Shown: positions 49,184 to 63,230, numbered from the stretch's first letter. The stretch is DNA of 64,000 nucleotides from Salminus brasiliensis (GCF_030463535.1 NC_132878.1:24686925-24750924); one strand, 5' to 3'. Translations and numbers: made by a program. Notes: generated by a model not told the origin, from the letters alone.

Positions 49184-50086
49184 ATGAACTCGAAGCGGGC
49201 CAACGCGGGCGAGAACCTGGGGGGAGGAGGAGGAGGAGGAGGAGGTGGTAGGATGAACCCGTCAAACGCGTCGCATACAGCGGCCGGCGGCTCCCACCGC
49301 AAGCAGACCATCATCAACTCCCCGGCCAAATGCTGCGGGAAAGGCGAGCACGCGCACTGCATGGCGCGCGACGGCACCCTGTCCATCACTTCCCTGCGGT
49401 CCCGCCTCGGGCCCACCATCCGCTCCACGCTGTCCGCGGCTGTAGACACGCTGCTCGGGGAGATCGTGGCCGTGATGTCCGAGACGCACGGCGAGCTGCG
49501 CTGCAAGGAGCAGGAGAACGAGAAGCTGAAGGTGCGCCTCGAGGTTTCCGAGAGGGAGCTGAAGACGCTGCAGGACTGCCTGTGTAGCGCGCAGAAACTC
49601 ATCGACCAGCTACAGGGCCCCTTCGCGAGTCCGCCCGTGCCTCCACACCACCACGTCTACCCGACCCCCCAGGCCAACCCGGTGGGCTCCGGCCGCCTGG
49701 GGCACCGGGGCGCGAGCGATGCTGCAGCCGACCCACGCTGCTTTGCCGCCGCCGCCACCGGCGGAGAGCCGGAACTGAGCGGCGCTCTGGGAGACGCCAT
49801 ACACGGCTTCGACTCCAGAGACGACTTCAAGAGCTGCCACCTGTCCATCCAAGCGGACGGGACGGTGACCAACAGCTACTACGACCCCATGGCCGTCCAC
49901 TCGGCCGGCATGTGCCATGACGTCAACAGGACAGGTAAGACTCCAGCTCAGCGGCTTTGGCGTTTCTTAAGGTTCACTTCAATCGTTTCCTCAGTGGGAC
50001 TATAAGGTCCTGTTGTTTTTCTTCAAAGCAATCTCTAAAATTCCGAAAACATTCCCAAATAAAAAAAACAAAAAACCCTTGATCTT

Positions 50087-50123
<37 letters not shown>

Positions 50124-52246
50124 TCCTTTGGTGTTCATTTTTGGCCTTTTAAAGAACTTTATTAAATAGCACATTCCCAGAATGTTTCTGTGTAGTTGGC
50201 AGTTACCTTTTGATTTTCTAAAATATTAAGTAATTTTAGAGCAGTCCCATAATTTTTAAAATGGCTTTTTAAGATTTTCTACTTTCATTGAAATAGAACT
50301 TTCTCCAAATCCTTTGACGTTCCTTATGGGTGTGGTATTATTATTCAAAGAAGTTTTTAATTTTAATTTCCCAGAGGTTTATTTTTTTCCTTTTTTTTTT
50401 CAGGGTCCAGTTTGTTTTTAGAACTATATTAAATAGCACGTTGCCCGACTACAGCCATGTCTTCTAGTTGCCTGTTGGTTTTCTAAAACATTAGCCAAAT
50501 TAATTTTGTTTCTAGTAGACATACATGTTCTTTTTGTAAACCTTACCAAAATATAACATTCTATGAACTTTCCCAAATCTTTTAAGATTCCATGTTTTCT
50601 GGAACTTATGAGAATTTTTTTGGTTTAATTAGTTTTTGCAGTAACTTTAATAGAACCTTATTATTGTGTTTTTCCAGTCAATTTGGGATTTGTGCACATA
50701 TATAAACATACATTTTTTTTCACCTCAAGAATTCATACATTTCATAACAATGAAAGTTCATTTAAAAATATGCCTTTGTTGAGGAATTACTGAAAAACAC
50801 TAACTGTAATCTGTCTAATATACTGGTCTTATACACTATACTCAAATTCACATGTGTCTTAAATAATGAAGATATTGCCAAAAAAAAATATTTTTATACA
50901 AATTATATACATAAAAAGAAGTGTTTGTACAAGTGCCATTTGAGTCTTTGATACAGTCAATTATACAATATCTGCATAATTCAATGTTCTTGAGGAAATT
51001 GAATTGTTCAGTCATTTCTAAACTCTCTTTTTTGATGACATCATTACATGGGATTTTGACACATTGTTTTAAAAGATGCTTTTGGTCTCATTTCATGAGG
51101 GAGAGGTACATGCGGGGCATTGTATAACAAGGACTCAAGGAAAACCTTTTTTGTCTAAGGAAAACTTCACCACTCAATGATGCAGAAATGTGAAACATTT
51201 GTAGGATTCCCTTCTAATATCAACATGTCTTTGAACTGCACAATGTTAACGATGAAACTGCTCTGTTTCCAGGTGAGATGAGCGATCGGCGACTTTCTCA
51301 CCCTGCCTCCCACCCCCCGTACCCAGTTAAACAGGAGCAGGTTCCCAGTACTTCAGGTCCAGTGTGTGTGAGGGATGGCGATCGATCTGCGCAGAGCGTG
51401 TGCGACCTGGGCTACATCCACGTAGTGGAGGAGGAGGGGGGTGGCTCTCGTCCCCATAGCCATCCACCCAAACCCACGCCCACTCCCCAATCATCTGGGT
51501 CTCACAACGGCCCTTCATCTCAGAGTCCACCTTCACAGGGCCCATCCGGACTTGGAACGTCCCAGAGGGATGCCTCTGGGGCAGGTGGGCAAAGCCCAGG
51601 GACGTCTCCGGAGGTCCGCAGACGTCGTTCAGCCTCAGAGCTGATGGGCGAGGCACCGGGTGATCGCCCTCATCTGTGCATGGAGTGTGGCAAAACCTTC
51701 CGGCTGGTCTCCAGCCTAAAGAAGCACTTGCGCATCCACACGGGCGAGAAGCCCTACCCCTGTGCAGTGTGCGGCCGCCGCTTCCGTGAGTCCGGTGCCC
51801 TCAAAACCCACCTGCGCATCCACACAGGGGAGAAGCCCTACTCCTGCTCTGAGTGCGGCACGCGCTTCCGCCACCTGGATGGACTGCGCAAACACCGGCG
51901 CACACACACAGGCGAGAAGCCCTACGTCTGCGCCGTGTGTGGCAAGCGTCTCAGCCGCCTCCAGCACCTCAAGCAGCATCAGCGCATCCACACTGGGGAA
52001 CCGCCCACACGCTGCCCACTCTGCCGCCGCGCCTTCCAGGACGTCGCTGCGCTTAGGAAGCATCTGCGGCATCACCAGGGGGAGCCAGGTCTGGAGGAGG
52101 TCCGGGATAGGCTGGGACTCGAGGCGGACGAAGAGGAGGATGGTGATCCGAACCTCCAAGGCCCTATAGAGGAGGAGGAGATGAGATTCGGGATGTGGGG
52201 CGAGGAGGAGAGGGAAGAAGGGGAAGCGCCAGTGGATTGCGTTTAG
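49184..52246 (+). CDS. C2H2 zinc-finger protein with N-terminal coiled coil, two coding exons
   Basis: Exon 1 covers 49184-49934 and exon 2 51273-52246 (donor GTAAGA, acceptor TTTCCAG; phase 1), giving 574 residues. The start is the first ATG in frame (GCGATGAAC); the open frame extends upstream but only with a TTG. Residues 13-22 are a glycine run. Residues 70-142 form a leucine-rich helix and coiled coil (THGELRCKEQENEKLK), a layout used at the N-terminus of many fish zinc-finger proteins. A sumoylation-type VKQE occurs near residue 270. Five C2H2 fingers occupy about residues 386-522, the first three followed by TGEKP linkers, the fourth by TGEPP, which fits sequence-specific DNA binding. 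The C-terminus is acidic. It is a nuclear transcription factor by inference; target and partner are unknown, and I cannot assign a symbol. Confidence 0.92.
50040..51272 (+). other. Intron of the zinc-finger gene (with poly-A tract)
   Basis: The intron spans 49,935-51,272. It is AT-rich and contains a run of about 31 A near 50,089-50,120 and no recognisable gene. Confidence 0.7.
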
Positions 52247-54680
52247 GTGCTGAAAGAAAACAACAAAAAGCATTAGTCACCAGCCTTGCTCCTGGATATC
52301 TGCCTTCCTCCAGAGTATATTTTGTACCCTTATCTGTTATCCCAATCAATCAGCTTCTGCAGAAGTACTTGATCTTGGAGGCCTCAATGCACCTAATCCA
52401 GTTTTAGGAAGGGCTTGAATATCATCTCATGAGCTAGCTTAGGTGTGTCGAGGTATATTTTAATTCCTAGGATCAGACTTGAGGACCCCCAGTCTAGCGC
52501 AATCCACCTTCTTCTAAATAGTTTGAATGCCTGGGTTAGTTGGTAACAGATTAGGGTTCAAACTAAGCTCCGCAAGAAGGTTGATCTCCAGGTGGAGGGT
52601 TGGTAACCACTGTCTTAAAGCTTTAAAAACTGCCTAAGGGTGCAGAGACTAGGGCTTTTGTGACTTGCATATGAACTGGTCATTCAGAAGTCACTAGCCA
52701 ACATTTGCTACCAGGCCTTTTGTAGTTTTAGAGTGTCTTTACATAATTGTGAATATTTCTGTTCCCAACACTGTGTGGACACTGACCATGTGGGAAAGAA
52801 TTGATGAGCCAGATAAAGCATTTGAGCTTGATTTAAAAGACTGCCCACACGTTTTCTTTTCAAAGAAAGAAAGAAAGATGTCAGAGGACACTTCTGGCTT
52901 GACCGTCAGTCTTTCCCGATGGACCAACTGAAATGTTGTTTATGTTGTTGTTGTTGGTACAGGGCTTCACACCTGGCATCTCCAAAACAGAAGTTCCAGT
53001 GGCAGTGGGACAACTTGTTATGGTAGTCATCTTGTCCTGATGACATTTAAATAGCTGCACTTGGCATGTTAGTTTAAGGTTACAACTGAACTCTACAAGG
53101 TTGGAGATAGTTAGCATGTTTTATAAATATATTACATTCTGAGGAATGAACATCACATCAGGAGAACTGGTTGTTGCCCCTTGACCATTGGGAATTACTT
53201 TTTGCTCACATTTGCTGAGTAAATATTTGTAACGTAATTGGACTAATGCTTGTGGCTTTTTTGTGGTGACATGGATGTTAGAGATCTTCCACAAAGCCCA
53301 TGAAAAGTCAAGAATGGGATTCTGGTTTCAGCAGGTAAAATGGTGTGTTGGGGGGGAGGGTATTTTTTCAGAGGTATTTGACTCCACCTGACCCTGAATT
53401 TGATTTATGATCTTGGATTTTGTAATCACTGATTGGCAGCTGAAATGCTGATGTAAAAGGTCTGACCACCTGGGTGTCATACCTGACTTATTAGTGTATT
53501 GGGGTAGAGGACATTTGACACTGATCTGAGCAGTACTGGAGCTACCGAACCTCAATATTCCTGACCAACCAGTGAAAACAAAATCCAGGACTGGAAATTG
53601 GATTCCAGGTCCAATGTTAAATACCTCTGCAAGGGTTCATTCAGATGGACTCCCATGATGCTGTATGTTTTAATGTTTCATAAAGGTTTTTGGATGGTCA
53701 TTTGTGGTAGTTAGTAATAATGTAATATAGGTATTTGTGCAAGTGTGGAAAAAAGAAATATGACCAAAAAGGGATTTCAGGGCGGCATGAGAGCCTTAAC
53801 TCTAGTTAGTCTGATTTCTCTCTCTCTCTCCCTCCCTCTTTTTATCCCTCTTTCTCACGTGTTTTCCCACACAAGAATTAATAAGCTGTAAAAAGAAAAT
53901 GGTACTTCAGCTCAGAATGCACCTTCATCTTTAGATCTTTTCTTGCTATACTTTTACTGTGGATCCCTGGATTAGACCATGTGGATATTGTGTGTGTGAA
54001 ATTTGGAATGTTATCGGGTTTTTAAATTTTTTTATATAAATATCTTTTTTTTTTTTTTTTTCGTTTGTTTTACCAGTTCACATCAGCCACCCAGTTATTG
54101 AAATGTCTTGATGTATTGACATCCAGATGGCTATTCAATTTCACCCAGTGAATAAAAACCTTCAGAGATTAATAAATAGGGTTGGTGTGCCAAAATGAGA
54201 AGCATTATGAAAAGTGTTGCCCTCCTGTGGTCAAAATGAGTCACTGCAGTTTGTGTTGGTATTGAACAAGATTAAAGTCCATTTCTTTGTTACCATTCAT
54301 ACTGATGTTCATAATGTATTTTTGATGACCGTTTTGCCTCTTTACCCAGTAATATGGACAAAGAAGACCCTTCAAATGTCACAACAACAGACTTTGAGAT
54401 GCATTTGTGAAGCGTTTTGGACTCATAAGTGTTGTTGTGGTTCTCTACTTGGTTCTCCACACTTCTTTGTATTAAGAAATGTCCCTCCTGTATATGGGAT
54501 TTAACACATGTAAACATTATTGCCTAGTGGATAGTTGACCCAAGTATACCTAGGGTGAATGAAAACACTGTAGTGTTTTAATAACTCTTCCAAATGTTTC
54601 AGTAACTCTTTCATGCTTTATATCTATACACATGTTCATTACATCTAGTAAATAAAAACTTTTATATTGAAATTGCAAAA
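52247..54680 (+). other. Likely 3'UTR and downstream flank of the zinc-finger gene
   Basis: No gene is seen here. AATAAA signals at 54151-54156 and 54651-54656 are candidate cleavage signals, which would make the 3'UTR about 1.9 or 2.4 kb. A degraded short repeat lies near 52,430-52,615 and a poly-T run near 54,043-54,061. Confidence 0.45.
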
Positions 54681-57300
54681 TCACTGTTTATCTGGTGGGT
54701 TGTACTTATGAGTGGGGGTAGGCTAGGGAGTTGCTGATTAGGTAGTTCTCTCTTTTTATTATTATTATTATTATATACCATTTCTGAAGCTGCTTAATTT
54801 TTTACATAATGAAAAACACAAAGCATGCGTTTTATAAGCATTAATCATTGATTCCATATAAATTGCTTTCCTGTTAAAAGCATGTTGTTAGTTTCAATGC
54901 ATTTAAGCGACTCCATTATTGATCAGATGCTCACAATGATATATTTTTCTTTTTCAGTGTTAAATATCAGCATATTTACTATTTTCTAACTCTTAATACA
55001 GGGCAATGGAAAAAGGAGAAAACCAGTGACTATAATGGTATAGAGTGTACAGACCTTTTGGTTGGCTTGACAAAGCCAGCTAATAACATTTGCGTCTGGC
55101 TAAGGTTATGTCCATTGTAGATGGCTGTTGATTTTGTTTTTGGTAACATGGCATTTGTTTTATATAGCAATGAATGATTGAAGGTTGTGGCTTGATCACA
55201 GTTATGAGGGTTTTTTTATTTTTTCGTTGGTTAGTTGAATGTGATTAAATGCTATAAGTGCTTTTTAAATGTTAAATTGAAAGAAGTTAATGAATATAGT
55301 GTATGAAAGGGTAAAACAGGCTTTAATATTGTGTGTGTATCAGCCTTGTCAAGCCAACTTAATTAATAGTGAAGGATCTTCTGCAATTTATATAAAAAAG
55401 TGAACAAAATATATATATAAAAAAATAAAAATTTAAAAATAGATTTTTAACAAATATTCTCATCTAGAACTAGGAGTGAGGTTTTTCTTCCTTAGAGATC
55501 TTTGCACTTTCAGCTCCCTCATACCCCCATGCAGTTCCTTTCAGAAACTCTAAGACTGATTAATGAGGCCTACGTGCTCTGGGACACGGTCAACTTAAAT
55601 GTCTGTAAGCTCTGTTTTTGTTTCTCTAAGTTAGAATGAGAGGTGCCAGACTAATGTTGCTAACAAATACTGGATCAAACAAACTAGACTGTCACTGATC
55701 TCATCTCCATAATCACGCCCAAAATATTGTCTCTAAAAAGGCATCTAGATTTTCATTTCTTCTGCACAGATAAAGCGGTAGTGTTGAGAACATGGTATGA
55801 CTTACTTTTAGGTCACATAAACACTCAAATGAATATACATTAATGAAATAAATAATATGAAAATATAAAATATATAAACCAAAATAGTGGGTCAGGTTTT
55901 GTTTTGTTTGAATTTGTTTTTAGCTTATATATTTAAATAAGGCATTTCCTATTTTACTAGATGTTATTCTTTGTTTTAAATGTGATTACGTAGCTGATTT
56001 CTTATAGGGAAAAAACAAACAAACATAATTAAAATATCAAACAAATCTTGTCTAATCGACTCCATCTGGGGTCAGTACAACCTCAAAAAGACTCAATTCC
56101 TTTACATTATACAATAATCTTTGCATTACACAGTTGCAGATAATAAATAAAATATATATAATCAAATATATCAAAAAAATAATAATTAAAAAAATCAGTT
56201 AGTACCTGTTTTGTTGTTTGTAAAATACATTTTGGTGTGTTTAGTATGTTGGAATGCAATGAAGTTATCAGTACATTGAACTTAAGTGTATGTGTATATG
56301 CATGTGTACTCTTTAAAAAGGTTCTTTAGTAAAGGTAAAGGTTCTGTACAGACCCATTGCACCTTCTTCAAACTCTTTTGTAGATGGTTCTATATAGCAC
56401 CCAAAAGTGTTCACCTGTAGTTTTCCACTATAGTTACGAGTCCTTTGAGCTTAGCATGTGAGACCTGGCTTGGAAATAATGGTCAAAAACATTTGGCAAT
56501 GGTAAGTTAATCAGTGTGTGTTAACTTTTAGACTAATTTAATGCTCTTTTTAAAATATGTAAATTAGTAAAAATACTTAAAATAGTGCAGCTGCAAAAGC
56601 TGCTTTACAAAAAGCTGCTTATTGGAGTTCCGGGAGCTTAAGGCAGAGAAAGTATTTCATGGAATACTTTTATGGAAGGAGTTCAAAACAACATAAATAA
56701 GTGAGGTGTGTGTGGGTGTAGAGGGCGGCAGGGTGGTGATTACTGTGTGTTGGAAATCTTTCCTCCCTCTCCCTGTGCTGACCACAGCCATACGAAACAC
56801 ACATACACACACACACACAAAATAACTGAGACTCGGCACACCCATCTCTTTTTTTCTCGTTCTCACTCTCTCACACCAGCAGCGCTTAGAGTTTGTGTTG
56901 GTCTGGTTATGCAGACAGTATTTGACTCACAGGATATGATGCTGGAGGAAACTACCACATGACTTATTTTAAAGAAGCCATAATAAAGAAAAGGGGTTCC
57001 CTGTGGATGTTTTTTTTTTTTTTCAAGTAGCATTATAGTACCACACACACAGTTCTCACAGTGTATTCTTGTGTATTCTAGTGTATTCTATTGTACACGG
57101 ATAAGAGTTGTTGGCTGAGTAGATAATTACATGAATAAGTATGTGTCCAGGTATGCCTAATAACATTTGAACTGTTCTTTTTCTGGGGCAGAATGAGTGT
57201 ACAATACATATCTTAGATATTTTATTTGATGCTATGTAAAATGGCTATTCAGAGATTTAAGGTGTATTTAACTAGCCAAAAATTATGTGCATATTTGCCA
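54681..57300. other. Gene-free AT-rich stretch
   Basis: Contains a CA microsatellite (56,797-56,818) and scattered homopolymers. No gene is seen. Confidence 0.5.
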
Positions 57301-57304
57301 TTTA

Positions 57305-57605
57305 ATGTCTTGATGAGTATCTGGGAATACATGTAGCTGCTCTCCAATGAAAACATGTATCTCCAAAATAGTGACTTTCCAGGAGAAGGCAACATGTGCT
57401 TAACTTTGGAGTCAATGTAAAATAATTGTTCATGCCAAATCTTTTAGTGCATTTATAATGGTATATTTATCCAGAATTATTTAGACAGTGTACAGAGCAG
57501 TTACAGGGTTCAAACCATGAAGAAAACTAAAAACAGACAAAAATAGAGATCAATGTTTTTCATTGGACAACAGCTACATGTATTCCAAGATACTCATCAA
57601 GACAT
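57305..57605. repeat. Inverted-repeat element with 46-base arms
   Basis: The arms 57,305-57,350 and 57,560-57,605 are inverted copies with 3 mismatches in 46 bases by my count; both contain GAATACATGTAGCTG or its complement. About 210 bases lie between them, and pairing continues weakly inwards. It could be a MITE or a transcribed hairpin. Confidence 0.75.
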
Positions 57606-57609
57606 CAGG

Positions 57610-60600
57610 ACAGAGCTTGGTTTTATCTGCATTAACCATGTATGGCGCATAAACCTATAAAACATATATAAGTGAACCTCAAAGAAAATGTAGAAATTGG
57701 GCTCTTTAAAGCCTGACTGAATTTGGTTTAATTGACCTACTTCAGAAAGTGAGGTTCCTTGAAGAGTGGCTTTGAGAGTAGTAGACTGCTCTCTCTAGTT
57801 GTTAAAATGATATGAACACACTTCTTTTGGGCAACTCAGTCCAGGAATCTGACCATGAAAGCTGGTGACTATAGAAATGAATATGAGCAATATCTGAGAC
57901 TGCTGTAGGCCCTGTTTTGAGTGGTCTTTGCAAAAACACACTAGCACTAATTGACAGCTGTTAATGAGCATCTCCTCCGTATTTGAACCAGTCTCTAATG
58001 ATACCAGACAGTTAAGCAGAAGCAAAGTGTTTACACTGGCCCAATCATTCCCTGGGCAAGTCAGCAAAAGCTTCAACCCTTGAAAAATTCCACCGTGTGG
58101 AGTCACCCTGGTGTTTCATCTTAGACAATGAGATGTTTAGCCAGTGTCTGACCAGAGCCGCTTTCTCCTCATTCTGTGGTGTGGCCTATGTCCGGTTAGC
58201 CACTGAGAAGGCCGTCTGTGACGTTATGGCTGTTCCTCCCTCTCAACCCACGTCCAGACCACATACCCTGTTCATATCCCTGTGGCTCACTTGGTTAAAA
58301 CACACTCACGGCACAGTTTAGTGTTTTGTCCAGTTGTGTTCAGTTTAGTGTTGAGTCAGGTCTAGTAGACCACAGCAAATTGAGGACTGCACAGGGAATT
58401 CTGAAAAGCCACAAAGCAGACCACATTTTTCATTTAAACCTGGAGACAAACAACAGAAGGTTTTAAGCATTCATAATAATAAAAAAAACAAGAATGTTAT
58501 TAATTAATTAATTAAAATAAAGACATTTTTGTGGTGATTCAATGTGTCTAGGTGAATATTCAAATATGTTAAATGTGTGACCATGTTAAAGCCTTCCTTA
58601 AGGCCACGTTAAGGGATTCTGAGTAGAATCAGTAGTTTGAGAATAATAAAGGTTTGGTTTTATTTCTCATCTGGTGTTCTCTAGAAGTCATTGTCTATGA
58701 CAGTATCTTCTTTTGTCTGAAACTTATTCATATCTTTGAAAAACAAAACATCATGTTTGTGTATCGTCTTAAGCTTTTATTTGTTGAGTCTTGAGCCTTT
58801 GGGAGCACATGTGACAGCAGTATATCTAATAAATGTATTTAAATAATCCAGCAATTTCATAGTATCTGTGATCCTTGGTCAAATAAATCACAATCTCTCA
58901 CTGACCACCCAGAGAACCAAACTGGGGCTCTCTTATTTTGGGCAAATTATTAGAAGAATCACTGCTTGGAGCAGTTGAAGGTAAAAGAGGAAAAGAATGA
59001 CCAGCCAACAAGATGGAAGAACATAAACATTATTATAAGAAATGAGCTATTAGCAAACCTGAAGATACAAATAGAGGGTAGTGTATTCTAGAGAAACACT
59101 ATTCATTATTTTTACTATATTTAATCATTTTGATTAAGGTTGAAGAATGAAAGCTAAAACTAATTGGACAGTTGTTTGCGTTAACTGAATTGAATATTTA
59201 GAGTTACAAAGGCTTAGTCTTTAACTTCCAAATAATCAACAGCAAAAAACAGTAGTAAGAAAAAAAGTTGTTTTCTAACTGTAAAGTAAGGGAAATCACA
59301 AGGAGATCCACATTTGAGCATTTTTTTCCCTCTGAGTTTTGTACAGACGTTTAGCTTAGACCCATTATCAGCTGCAGGTACTGCATTGTAAAGGTAAAAC
59401 CTGTCAGGTTATACAGACCTTTAAATATCAAGCCTTTCATTAAAAAAAAACATTTCAGTCTGAAGGACAGAAAAGTAAATGCAGCACTTAGAAAATGTCT
59501 GAAACGTGTTCAGTCTGGAGACTGAGTTGAGCCATAAGTTATTTAGGACAGAGTGTAAAGAACTGACAGGCAGTCTTTAAAATTCTTATTTTAGCCTTTC
59601 CAGGATGACTTGCAACAGCACAAAGACATCATGTCTTAACATATTGATTTCTCTGAGTCAATAATGACACTGCTCTCATTTTTAACCAGTTTTTTAACCA
59701 ATCTTCTGTAGTTCTGCTTTAAATAGATAACTTGATTAGTACTGTTACCATTCTGTACCGTCTGTAAAAGCTATACCTTCTGAGTAAATGTTTGCATTAT
59801 GACTGCTACATGGTTATCCGGCCTGCTACCTGAGGCGAAAAATGTCACATGGACAGCCAAAAGCACTAAGGAAATGCTAACTCCTCCTGAAATGTACAGT
59901 TTGTAGCTTTAGTGCCTATCCTAGCGGAGTGTGTGGGTTACTAGGCTGAAGCTTTTTGAGTCATCTGGGCGGCAGGTGTGGTGGTCAGCCCACAGTCTGG
60001 TGCTTTTCTTGTGTGATTGACCCAGTTTTGCTCCATCCTCTATGACTCAGACATCCACTGACGCTTGTCATAGTGCACCTAAATTTGTCCCATCATGTGA
60101 ACTGTAGTTGTGAGGGATTCTGTTACAATGGTAACTAGGGGTATGTCCTAGAAAGATACCTTTTTCCACATGTAGGAAGGTAATTAAGGTTTTAGTCATT
60201 ATGTATTATAGGTGTCCAAATGCAGAGATTATCCTAGTGCACTGGAACTTTACACCTCTAAGTACAGGGGATGAACATGTCTTATATGTCCCAGATTGTG
60301 GTCAAACCAACCCACAAAACTAGAATGTTAAATGGGCAACCATTACAATTTTCATATATTGATCAAAAATAGTGCTAATATTGAAATCTGTTTAAATGCA
60401 TTCTCAATTGTATTGCTTTTAATGCTGAAATAGGTCATAGGCTCTCAGGTTTTAGTTAGATGTAAGGTTTGTTTTTTATTTGTGTGCTAAAGTACAGTAT
60501 ATCCAGTGGCCCTGTGGTCAGAACTGACCAATGATCAATGAGTAACAGGGTAACAAACACAATGTGCATAACAACACTCTATCAGTCTTTAAATGCAGAC

Positions 60601-61190
60601 TGAAGACCCATCCCTTCCGAGAGTACTTGGGCGAAGTGTAGTGTCCAGTATTATGGTCTCCATTCCGACTTTTGTGTTTAGTAGTATCTTAGCTAAGATA
60701 TCTTTAGATCTTAGTCTATACAGAGGACAGGGTAGACCTCATAAAGTGGCTAGTAAATTAAAATAGTAAGCAGGCCTTACTAATAGACTTACTAATAGGT
60801 TTCTGTGAACACAACCAGCAGGCAGAAACCAACAAAAAGCAGCAATCTTCACTCTAGAGAGCAACAATGACATTGGCTGTTGTGCAGTACACAACTACAC
60901 CAAACGCAGAGAAGATGGATGAAAGATGCTTAATATTCAGAGAGGATCACATCCCTTTGTCAAAATCACATCCCTTTGTCACAGACGATGAAAAATGAAA
61001 CAAACTCATACAGCTCTGAAACTGTATTTTATGACTGAGTCAACAAGACTTCATAAACAGTGTGAAATCCGTGTTGATTAAAGCAGTTGACTAACAATAC
61101 TGTGACTGCCCATGTTCCCAAAGCGCTTTTGCCCATTGGCTGCTCGCGCACCCAGTAATGTTTGTAAACAGAAAACCCGCCTATACTCTC
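57610..61190. other. Gene-free stretch
   Basis: Short open frames near 57,795-58,106 and 58,097-58,321 show no domain, splice context or family I know. A fragment near 60,585-60,640 (ATGCAGACTGAAGACCCATC, then CCTTCCGAGAGTACTT) resembles a common fish repeat. Confidence 0.45.
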
Positions 61191-61194
61191 GTGG

Positions 61195-61345
61195 CGAGGT
61201 GCCATCAAATCCTCACCACAATGTTTCAACATCTAGTGGAAAGTGTTCTCAGAGGAGTAGAGGCTGTTACAACAAAAGAGGGAACAAATTCCTTGTTGAT
61301 ACCCTTGGTTGCAGAGGAAATGCTGGACGAAAAGGTGTCTTAGGC
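61195..61345 (+). repeat. DNA-transposon fragment
   Basis: ACCACAATGTTTCAACATCT followed by AGTGGAAAGTGTTCTCAGAG and GAGGCTGTTACAAC is the end region of a common fish DNA element. Confidence 0.5.
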
Positions 61346-61589
61346 GAAGGTTTGGACACTAATACAAGACATAATGTTTTCATAAAATCCTACTACACAG
61401 TTACTCTGTCTTTCATGACAAAAATGGAAATGAATTTTTCATAACAATTTTGAATGCCTGAAGTGTTACAAAGGCTCAGATATTTTTTGACAAGCAATTA
61501 GCAAATCAGGCCTGAGGCATGTCACCAATGCTGAATCAAATTTCCAAGCTTTATGCGTTCTCTGACTTTTTAACCTTTATACTAAGACT

Positions 61590-62600
61590 GAGGGGTTTTC
61601 TAAGCAACTCTCGAATTATCTGAAAACAGAAGTAATCGATGCCCACTATGATAAGATAGCTAAGCGTTTTCAGTGGTTTCTACAGTTCTGAATGTAAAAA
61701 AAAAAGATGATTCAGGGAACGGGAGCTCATCAGGAAAATCCTTAAACCTTCCTAAGAGAACTGCTTGTGTGCTGGGAAGATGGGTAAATAAAAAAAAACA
61801 TATGACTGCCAAGAACCGGCATGAAAGTTTAGTCAAGAGGGTGGTGCACTGTTCCACTTTGCAGCAATGCTTGCACAAATATAATCTTTACTGAAGAACC
61901 ATATAAAGTAAACCTGGTGGAAACATCTAGAGAACCCAGATGAGTTGGATGAATGAAGTCAAAATTGTCTCTATTTATAAAGATATTTATAAAGAATAAT
62001 TTATCATGTGAGCCGAATGCAGGCCTGAATTATTTGCAGTTACAGTCTTGTGAAGGAGGTTCTGACAACCAATCAATGTTCAAGATTCAAGAGATTCTAT
62101 TGTTTGCACAGCCAAAACAGGTGGTTACACTGTATAATGAAATGACTTTGCTAATCCTCCACTCACAAAGGAATGTTTGGAGAAAAATCTAACTGGATTT
62201 AATGAGAAGAACACCTTGGTGATTGTAAAGCATGGGAGTAAATCTATCATGCTTTGTAGCTGTTACTGTCAGTGACATTGTCAATATTGAATGTGCAGAG
62301 GGAACAATGGACAAGAAATTAGCTTTAATAATAAAATTATGATCCAAAATATACCTCTAAATGCACCTACACTACCTGAGAGGCCCCAATTAGAAGTATC
62401 TGGAATGGCTTTTATAGTCCCCTGACCTAAATATCATTGAAAAATTGTGGACCTTAAACAAGCTATGCAGCAAGATGATCCAAGAATTTCTCCGAACTGG
62501 AGGCCATCTGCCAAGAAGAATGGGAGAAAAATCCAACTGCCAGAGTTGAAAGAATTTTAGCTGTTAAAAAGTGTTTGCAAGCTGTGATTTCTGTAACTTT
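61590..62600 (+). pseudogene. Tc1-like transposase relic, interrupted
   Basis: Scraps of a Tc1 transposase in order: a helix-turn-helix region (AHYDKIAKRF near 61,638), the CSTLQQCLHKYNLY block at 61,853-61,892, KHGSKSIMLCSC near 62,230, and PDLNIIEKLWT near 62,424. A direct-repeat segment (61,981-62,167) interrupts it, and stops are frequent. It is inactive. Confidence 0.65.
61981..62167. repeat. 187-base direct repeat, left copy
   Basis: Matches 63,036-63,220 with few changes, from AGATATTTATAAAGAA to CTAATCCTCCACTCACA. It contains the common fish stretch ATTCAAGAGATTCTATTGTT. Confidence 0.85.
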
Positions 62601-63035
62601 TAAATGTCTGTATTTTCGCACTGGCCTCACTGATAAATTCATTGTATTTATGCCCTGAAAGGCAGACTTACTGTACATTAGGATTTGCTAAAAATGCTTT
62701 TTTATTATCTGCAGAGGCTGTGTTTACAACTTTTCAGTAAAAAAACAACATATTTGGCCAAAACATTGGGCCAAGAGCGCAAAAGCCGGAACTAAAAAAG
62801 CAGTAATCAGCATCAAGGTTAGTATATTCCTGCTGTCTGGCATTAGAACACAGTGGGGTTTCTTGTATTTTTTTTTTTTTTTTTTGCTTCCAGGCCAAGT
62901 TTAAACAGTTCACAGTGTTGGCGGACACACACTGCTCTTTACTTACTTCAGGCGAAGCGCTTGACTTCAATTCAAGAAATAAACACAAGGTTTATGGCTA
63001 GAAAAATAAATGTCTGAGATGTATATGCATACTGT

Positions 63036-63220
63036 AGATATTTATAAAGAAAATGTTCATGTTAGCCGAATGCAGGCCGGAATTATTTGCAGCTACAGTC
63101 TTGTGAGGGAGGTTCTAACAACCAATCAATGTTCAAGATTCAAGAGATTCTATTGTTTGCACAGCCAAAACAGGTGGTTACACTGTATAATGAAATGACT
63201 TTGCTAATCCTCCACTCACA
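63036..63220. repeat. 187-base direct repeat, right copy
   Basis: Second copy of 61,981-62,167. It abuts the minisatellite that begins at about 63,231. Confidence 0.85.
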
Positions 63221-63230
63221 GGCAAACTAT

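Noticed and set aside
57795..58321. Two overlapping open frames as a possible gene
   Set aside because: No recognisable domain, no splice sites in frame, and no codon pattern that suggests coding.
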